Positions 35,144 through 39,809 of a stretch of 39,809 nt of DNA are shown one piece after another. The translations under genes were made by a program, and so were the position numbers. The DNA is from Candidatus Thermoflexus sinensis (GTDB taxonomy: Bacteria > Chloroflexota > Anaerolineae > Thermoflexales > Thermoflexaceae). The stretch is taken from assembly GCA_016842045.1 (NCBI GenBank), contig JAEVEY010000125.1, positions 1-39,809 of the forward strand, read 5' to 3'. Below the pieces are notes generated by a model. It was not told the DNA's origin. It made no database searches and was given only the letters and a program-made list of their open reading frames with translations. Numbering within the stretch: position 1 is the stretch's first letter; every line of letters begins with the position of its first letter.

Positions 35144-35225
35144 TAGACGTTACGCGGTTGACCTTCTCCCTCGAGTTTCCGGGCTGGGAGGGGGCGCCGA
35201 AGGTGCCCCTCCCAGCCCGGAAATC
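35144..35225. repeat. Decayed family A element
   Basis: The left end TAGACGTTACGCGGTTGACC resembles the family A end. The core hairpin has arms GGGCTGGGAGGGG and CCCCTCCCAGCCC. No right terminal repeat is visible. Confidence 0.6.
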
Positions 35226-35365
35226 ATAACCCCCCACACGGCTGAAAGGCGCGGGGAGGAAGGATAAAGCCGGAACGAGCATCATTGGTTATGAGGAAGG
35301 GGTTTCAACAGGCCTTTTCAATGACGGCTCGCCGCAGAGATCTCATGAAGCTCGGAGCGTGAACG

Positions 35366-36766
35366 ATGCCCAGGGCCTCTGCATCCCGCAAACGTTACCA
35401 TCTGATCACGCTGGGCTGCGCGAAGAACGCGGTCGATTCCGTCAGCATGGCTCAGCTGCTGGAGGGGGCCGGGTATGAATCCGTGGATCGCCCGGCCCGA
35501 GCGGATGTGCTCATTGTGAACACCTGTGGTTTCATCGAAGCGGCCCGGCAGGAATCCCTTCAGGCGCTGCGGGAACTGGCCGCGCGGAAGAAGAAAGGGC
35601 AACTGCTCATCGCCGCCGGATGCCTCGCCCAGCGGTGGGGAGCCCGCCTGGTGGAAGAGGTGCCCGGGATTGACGGCGTGATCGGCACCCGGCGATGGAT
35701 GGATATCCTGGAGTTTATCGAGCGGCTGCGGGGGCGCATGGGTCCGGAGCCCCTCTTCCACATTCCGGAGAATGGGCCGATCCGACGAGAGGAGCGTGGG
35801 GTGCTGCGAGCCGCGGTTCAGGGGGTCAGCGCCTATCTGAAGATCGCCGATGGCTGCCGCCGCCCATGTGCGTTCTGTGCCATCCCCCTCATCAAAGGGC
35901 CTGCCGTCAGCCGTCCGCCGGAGGTCATCTGGGCGGAAGCCCGTCGCCTGGTCGATCAGGGGGTTCGAGAGCTGATCCTGATCGCCCAGGACACCACGGA
36001 TTACGGCCACGATCTGGGGATGCGGGATGGGCTGCCCACCCTGATTGAGGGCCTGGTACAGCGGGTCCCGGAGGTGAAGTGGATCCGCATCATGTATGCC
36101 TATCCCGGCGCCGTCTCCGATCGTCTGATCGAGGTGATGGCCCGCTATCCCCAGGTGGCGCATTACCTGGATCTGCCGCTACAGCATGGCCATCCTGCGG
36201 TGCTGCGTCGGATGCGTCGCCCAGCAAACATCGAGTGGGTCTATCGCACCATCGAAAAGCTGCGGAAGGCCATGCCCGATATCGCCATCCGCACCACCTT
36301 CATTGTGGGCTATCCGGGGGAGACCGAGGAGGAATTCGAGGCATTGCTCCGGTTCATCCGGGATCTGGAGTTTGACCGCGTTGGATGCTTCACCTATTCG
36401 TATGAGCCGGAGACGCCCTCGGCCCGGCAGCCCGGTCATCTCCCGGAGGAAGTCAAACGGGAGCGCTACGAGCAGCTGATGGCGGTCCAGCAGCCGATCT
36501 CCCTGCGCAAGAACCAGGCGCTGGTCGGGAAGACCCTGGAGGTGCTGATCGAAGGGGCTGGGGATGGGTTGAGCGTGGGACGGACCTATCGGGATGCCCC
36601 GGAGATCGATGGGCTGGTGCTGGTGGAGGGGGAGTGGCCGGTGGGCCAGTTCCTCCCGGTGCGCATGACCGGGGCGATGACGTATGACCTCGTTGGCGTG
36701 GTGGAAACGTCCTCGCCCCAGGAAGGGGCCCCTGTTCGCCTCTCCAGGCAGCCCTCCAGGCCCTAA
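35366..36766 (+). CDS. rimO: Ribosomal protein S12 methylthiotransferase RimO
   Basis: RimO is a radical SAM enzyme that methylthiolates an Asp of ribosomal protein S12. The 466 residues have an N-terminal methylthiotransferase domain with ITLGCAKNAVDS (C18), NTCGF (C54) and AAGCLAQR (C86) for the auxiliary 4Fe-4S cluster, then radical SAM CxxxCxxC in DGCRRPCAFCAIP (C164, C168, C171), and a TRAM-type C-terminal domain (about 395-455). The N-terminal LGCAKNAVDS form and the CAIP after the cluster favour RimO over MiaB. The start is the first ATG of the frame, 8 bp after a GAGCGTG stretch with no strong Shine-Dalgarno. Confidence 0.93.
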   Translation: MPRASASRKRYHLITLGCAKNAVDSVSMAQLLEGAGYESVDRPARADVLIVNTCGFIEAARQESLQALRELAARKKKGQLLIAAGCLAQRWGARLVEEVPGIDGVIGTRRWMDILEFIERLRGRMGPEPLFHIPENGPIRREERGVLRAAVQGVSAYLKIADGCRRPCAFCAIPLIKGPAVSRPPEVIWAEARRLVDQGVRELILIAQDTTDYGHDLGMRDGLPTLIEGLVQRVPEVKWIRIMYAYPGAVSDRLIEVMARYPQVAHYLDLPLQHGHPAVLRRMRRPANIEWVYRTIEKLRKAMPDIAIRTTFIVGYPGETEEEFEALLRFIRDLEFDRVGCFTYSYEPETPSARQPGHLPEEVKRERYEQLMAVQQPISLRKNQALVGKTLEVLIEGAGDGLSVGRTYRDAPEIDGLVLVEGEWPVGQFLPVRMTGAMTYDLVGVVETSSPQEGAPVRLSRQPSRP

Positions 36767-36797
36767 CCCTTGTGGCGTTCTAAGCGGATGGGTCCCA

Positions 36798-36819
36798 ATT
36801 TCGTCGAATGTGATGAAAT
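36798..36819. promoter_or_regulatory. Candidate operator: imperfect inverted repeat
   Basis: ATTTCGTC and GATGAAAT form an inverted repeat of eight bases with one mismatch, 6 nt apart. It lies 98 bp upstream of the promoter of a gene for a winged-helix protein, so autoregulation is possible but untested. Confidence 0.3.
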
Positions 36820-36916
36820 CACGTGGTCGCCCCATTGAATAATGGCGATGTTTCTCCGTGAGATGTGGGCTCCCTTCGGCGGCCCGCACCCTGCGAAGAA
36901 ACGAATCTGGGGTGCG

Positions 36917-36945
36917 TTGCCGTTTGCTTTTCAGCAGCGTAATAT
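36917..36945 (+). promoter_or_regulatory. Promoter of the CHAT cassette
   Basis: TTGCCG (36917-36922) and TAATAT (36940-36945) are exactly 17 bp apart. This places the start about 70 bp before the winged-helix gene at 37025. No other promoter is visible within the three genes. Confidence 0.7.
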
Positions 36946-37024
36946 GGTCATGGACAGGCGCTCTACGCAGCAAAGCGATTGGCGGGCAACTCTCGAAGAG
37001 CGGTTCTGTCGGGGGAGGTTAAAA

Positions 37025-37399
37025 ATGAGTGTAACCGCTACGAACGAATCCGAGCTGAAGGAGCTGGTGAATCGATTGCTGGCTGAGGTGAATGAATTGA
37101 AGGAATTGGTGGCAGAGCAGGAGAAGAGGAGGCAGCGCGCTGCGGGAGAGGAAACCAGGGGCCAGGAGACAGCGGATCAGAAAATGACCCGCCTCCGGAA
37201 GGCGATCCTGGAAAACCTCCATCGGCGTGGCCCGACCCTCCTCCCCGAACTGGCCGCCGCAACGCTCTCCCTCCCGGACGAAATCCGCCCCGTCCTGCAG
37301 GCGATGGAGGAAGAGGGACTGGTGGAGATCCAGACCACGCGGGGGTGGGCCGTGGTCTCCCTCACCACGCGGGGACGGGACGCGATTCGCAATCCATAA
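37025..37399 (+). CDS. Small coiled-coil winged-helix protein
   Basis: 124 residues. Residues 8-40 are an acidic-basic heptad coiled coil (ELKELVNRLLAEVNELKELVAEQ), then a charged linker, then a winged helix-turn-helix from about 53 to 120 (LRKAILENLHRRGPTLLPELAAATLSLPDE, AMEEEGLVEIQTTRGWAVVSLTTRG wing). The ATG is chosen because GGGGGAGG lies 6 nt upstream. A longer frame from 36842 has no site and would run through the promoter. As first gene of the cassette it may be a DNA-binding regulator or an adaptor, and the coiled coil suggests dimers. No ligand site is visible. Confidence 0.75.
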   Translation: MSVTATNESELKELVNRLLAEVNELKELVAEQEKRRQRAAGEETRGQETADQKMTRLRKAILENLHRRGPTLLPELAAATLSLPDEIRPVLQAMEEEGLVEIQTTRGWAVVSLTTRGRDAIRNP

Positions 37400-37413
37400 A
37401 GCGGGGTGGGCGG

Positions 37414-38094
37414 ATGGCCGCGCACGAGGTGGTCAACGCGCTGGGCCCCTATCTGGTCGCATTCTTACTGGCCTGCCTCTGGGCCCTGACAGAGGTGATC
37501 CAGACCTTTCGGAGCGACCTTCGTCGGGCGTTGTGGAGCAGATGGAGCGGGCTGCTGATAGGGGTGAACGGGGCCTTTGCCCTTCTGGTCTTCCTCCTGG
37601 CCCGATCCGCCTTTCCCTCAGCTCATCCTTATCTCCTGGCCCTGGCCACGGGAGTAGGATGGCAGGCCTTCATTCGCACTCGCATCAATCTCCTCCAGCC
37701 CCTCAGCCCGGCGATGGGAGAGGCGGTTTCCCTTTCCCTGGCCGACCTTTACGGTCGCTTTCAGCGCTTCTGCTGGGAGCAGATCAACCAGAGCCTCCTT
37801 TACGGCCGCATCCGCCTTCTGGAAAGAGCCGTCCGTCTCCCCGTGGAGGAGCTGGAGCGTCAGGTCCGCCTCTTCGCCCATGCCTCCGCCCTCCACCCGC
37901 CCGAGCAGGTGGAAGCCCACCTGAGAAAACTGCGCGACCGGGGGCAGGAAGAGCAGGCGCTGGCCTTAGCGGCCTACCTCCTGAACCAGGGTGGTTACGA
38001 CTTTCTCCAGGAACTGCTAAGAGGGAGGGAAGGAGATGTTCGCATCGGACCGCCCCCACATCCTCTTCCTGCTCAGCAGCCCGCTGACCGCTGA
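37414..38094 (+). CDS. Multi-pass membrane protein of the CHAT cassette
   Basis: 226 residues, no family recognised. Two strong membrane segments (about 9-30 and 44-65) and a third hydrophobic stretch (74-92, ATGVGWQAF) occupy the N-terminus. The rest is a cytosolic-type helical domain (about 110-200: LERAVRLPVEELERQVRL, LRKLRDRGQEEQALALAAYLL). The ATG follows GGGGTGGG. It begins 14 bp after the winged-helix gene. Its 3' end overlaps the CHAT gene by 59 bp in another frame. It could be the membrane effector or target of the protease, by analogy with other protease-plus-membrane modules, but this is inference. Confidence 0.7.
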   Translation: MAAHEVVNALGPYLVAFLLACLWALTEVIQTFRSDLRRALWSRWSGLLIGVNGAFALLVFLLARSAFPSAHPYLLALATGVGWQAFIRTRINLLQPLSPAMGEAVSLSLADLYGRFQRFCWEQINQSLLYGRIRLLERAVRLPVEELERQVRLFAHASALHPPEQVEAHLRKLRDRGQEEQALALAAYLLNQGGYDFLQELLRGREGDVRIGPPPHPLPAQQPADR

Positions 38095-39809
38095 TTCGGT
38101 GGCCGTAGATCAGGCCCTGCGGGAACTCACCGATGCCCTCCGGACCATCCCCGTCCCGGCCACCTTCATCACCCGCATCGCCGAGGCCGATGCGATCAGT
38201 GCCTACCTGGCCCGCCGGGACCGTCCTCCCTTCTCTGTCCTTCACTACCTGGGCCATGGCTATAAGCCGGAGGACGTCCCGGCGGGCTACCTTATCTTTG
38301 AGGACCAGACCGGTGGCCTTCGGCCTCTTAGAGACGATCAACTCCTTCAGGTTCTCAACCCTACCGGAAGCTCGCAGCCGGAGTTCCGCCTGGCGGTGGT
38401 CATGGCCTGCCACTCGGAGAGCGTCGCCGCCGCCCTCTATGCCTTGCGGATTCCCCATATCGTGGCGGTGGATGCGGAAGAGACGGTGACCCAGCGCGCG
38501 GCCATCACCTTTTTCCGCCGGTTCTACCAGGCCCTCCTCACCGGTCGCACCGTCGCCGAGGCCTTCCGCGCCGCTCAGAGCGCTGTCGCGCTGGACGAGG
38601 ACCTCTGTCGCTGGGGTGGAGAGGGCATGGCCCTGGCGGAGGCCCGCAAGTTCAAACTCCTCCCTGAGGACGGCGACCACAACGAGGTTCTCTGGCCCGG
38701 CCTGCTGGAGGGGAGGGTGGAGATAGAGCCCCTCCCGGCCCTGACCGACCCGCCCTTCCACCTCCACCCAGCCCAGTTCCTGGGCCGGGCGGAGGAGATG
38801 CGGGACGTCCTGGCCCACCTGCGGGAGCGGCGGGCCGTCCTCCTCCAGGGTGTGAGTGGCGTGGGCAAGACCGAACTGGCTAAAGAAGTGGCCCGCTGGC
38901 TCTTCGCCCGGAGGCGGATAAACCGCGTTGCCTTTGCAGACCTGAGCCCTGTCCACGACGCCGACACTGCCCGGAAGACCATCGCCACCGCCCTGGGCCT
39001 TCCCCTCGAACATGTCCCCGACGCGGCGGCCCTGGCGAGGGCCCTCCCCGATGGACTCCTCCTCATCCTGGATGAAGTGGAGAACGCGGTCCTCCACGGC
39101 GGCCGGGCCTTCCGCGACCTCCTGGAGGCGCTGGCCGGCGCCTCCTCCAACCCCTGGATCATCGTGACCTCCCAGTCGGACGTGGGGAGCGCCCACTTCC
39201 CCCGCTACGACCTCCGCCGCCTCTCTCCGGAGGCCGCGCTGGCCCTCTTCCGGGTGGAGGCGAACGTAACGGAAGCCGAATGGGGACGAATGGAGGAGGG
39301 CGACTTGCGAGAACTCCTGCGCTATACCGATGGCCTCCCCCGCGCCGTCGTCCTGGTGGCGAAGGCCTGGCGGGCCTCCCGCAGCCCGGACCTGAAACCG
39401 CTGGTGCAGGACCTGCGGGAGAGGTGGGACGAAGTGATGCGGGACCCATACTACCCGGACGAGGTGAAGAGCGTGGTGGCAGGGATCAGCCTGGCCTATG
39501 ACCGGCTGCGGGCGCGGAGCCCCGCCGCCGCTGACTTCTACCTCCTCCTGGCCCTCTTCCCCGGCGGCCTCCCGGAAGACGGCCTGGAGCCCATCTTCGG
39601 CTCCGAAGCCCGAAAGTGGGCAGCGGAAATCGAGAACCAATCCCTCCTGGAGCGGCCCTGGCCCGACCTCCTCTATCTCCCTGCCCCCTTCCGCCTCTTC
39701 GCCGGGCGGCTTCTGGGGGACGAGAGGGCCGCCCGTGCCCGCTGGGGCGAGGCCGTTCTGCGGTTTTATTTTGATTTTGACGAAGAACCCCACATCGGTT
39801 GGGTAAAAC
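38036..39809 (+). CDS. CHAT protease fused to an NB-ARC (STAND) ATPase, 3' end cut off
   Basis: 591 codons with no stop to the window edge, so the C-terminus is missing. Residues 5-210 form a CHAT (caspase-like) domain with catalytic His in HYLGHG (H74) and catalytic Cys in VVMACHSES (C125). From 246 an NB-ARC domain follows: Walker A GVSGVGKT (272-279), Walker B LLLILDE (341-347), the IIVTSQSD strand, GLPR (433-436), then a helical arm. The missing part is expected to be a repeat sensor. The ATG at 38036 is firm: the frame has a stop at 38018, no other start lies between, and GGGAGG is 7 nt upstream. It overlaps the membrane gene. Confidence 0.88.
   Translation, partial: MFASDRPHILFLLSSPLTADSVAVDQALRELTDALRTIPVPATFITRIAEADAISAYLARRDRPPFSVLHYLGHGYKPEDVPAGYLIFEDQTGGLRPLRDDQLLQVLNPTGSSQPEFRLAVVMACHSESVAAALYALRIPHIVAVDAEETVTQRAAITFFRRFYQALLTGRTVAEAFRAAQSAVALDEDLCRWGGEGMALAEARKFKLLPEDGDHNEVLWPGLLEGRVEIEPLPALTDPPFHLHPAQFLGRAEEMRDVLAHLRERRAVLLQGVSGVGKTELAKEVARWLFARRRINRVAFADLSPVHDADTARKTIATALGLPLEHVPDAAALARALPDGLLLILDEVENAVLHGGRAFRDLLEALAGASSNPWIIVTSQSDVGSAHFPRYDLRRLSPEAALALFRVEANVTEAEWGRMEEGDLRELLRYTDGLPRAVVLVAKAWRASRSPDLKPLVQDLRERWDEVMRDPYYPDEVKSVVAGISLAYDRLRARSPAAADFYLLLALFPGGLPEDGLEPIFGSEARKWAAEIENQSLLERPWPDLLYLPAPFRLFAGRLLGDERAARARWGEAVLRFYFDFDEEPHIGWVK

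Larger units (their letters stand above)
34971..35365. other. Intergenic region between priA and rimO
   Basis: 395 bp with a complete family A element (34995-35136) and a decayed one beside it (35144-35225). No gene is supported. The last 135 bp before the rimO start show no recognised promoter. Confidence 0.6.

Noticed and set aside
37414-38094. Gasdermin partner of the CHAT protease
   Set aside because: Bacterial gasdermins are beta-rich and of another pattern. This protein starts with membrane helices and continues as helices.
37784-39793. Long open frame on the minus strand, antisense to the CHAT-NB-ARC gene
   Set aside because: It is Gly/Arg/Pro-rich with no motif, while the opposite strand codes a CHAT plus NB-ARC protein with catalytic and nucleotide-binding motifs in order and a good ribosome site. 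High GC leaves antisense frames open.
1-39809. tRNA, rRNA or tmRNA genes
   Set aside because: No cloverleaf-type or rRNA-like sequence was recognised by eye. A tRNA scan would be decisive.

Overview
This GC-rich window is probably chromosomal DNA of a thermophilic member of the Chloroflexota (Thermoflexia or Anaerolineae-like). That placement rests on overall gene style: a T-box-controlled trp operon, TgpA-type transglutaminase genes with an E in the FEPT motif, many small palindromic insertions and a CHAT/STAND gene. No marker gene fixes it, so it is an inference. Most genes are housekeeping. The gaps between them hold at least three families of short non-coding repeats.

Region by region. 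(1) 1-7730, minus strand: a complete tryptophan operon in the order trpE-G-D-C-F-B-A. A sigma70-like promoter and a tRNA-Trp-sensing T-box leader with an intrinsic terminator precede it. Repeat units interrupt it between trpE and trpG and between trpF and trpB. (2) 7925-9745, plus strand: an SLC13-type carrier with two internal TrkA-C domains. (3) 18501-9702, minus strand: a long co-directional run of ATP-grasp enzyme, surE, a TgpA-like transglutaminase (frameshifted as read), a class III nucleotidyl cyclase, a processive GT2 glycosyltransferase, galE, tatA and an FmdE-family protein. (4) 19151-19381, plus strand: a YtxH-like membrane protein. (5) 23823-19435, minus strand: a SAM hydroxide adenosyltransferase-like protein, murA with Asp in place of the usual catalytic Cys, a membrane-anchored PDZ protein and a divergent penicillin-acylase-like protein. 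(6) 24699-24930, plus strand: a 6S RNA gene with a good promoter and terminator. (7) 27176-25130, minus strand: coaE, a GNAT acetyltransferase and two small proteins of unknown function. (8) 28078-31866, plus strand: a two-gene molybdenum hydroxylase (FAD and 2Fe-2S subunits fused, then the Mo subunit). (9) 32394-36766, plus strand: priA and rimO, each with mobile palindromic repeats beside it. (10) 37025 to the right edge, plus strand: a tight three-gene cassette of a coiled-coil winged-helix protein, a multi-pass membrane protein and a CHAT protease-NB-ARC ATPase whose 3' end is cut off by the window.

The cassette at the right edge is the best candidate for an undescribed system. A caspase-like CHAT protease is joined to a STAND-type switch and sits behind a membrane protein and a small DNA-binding-type protein, under one likely promoter. 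This architecture fits a regulated-death or anti-phage module. The assignment rests on visible motifs (HxxGH and a Cys in CHAT; Walker A, Walker B and GLPR in NB-ARC). The sensor domain lies outside the window.
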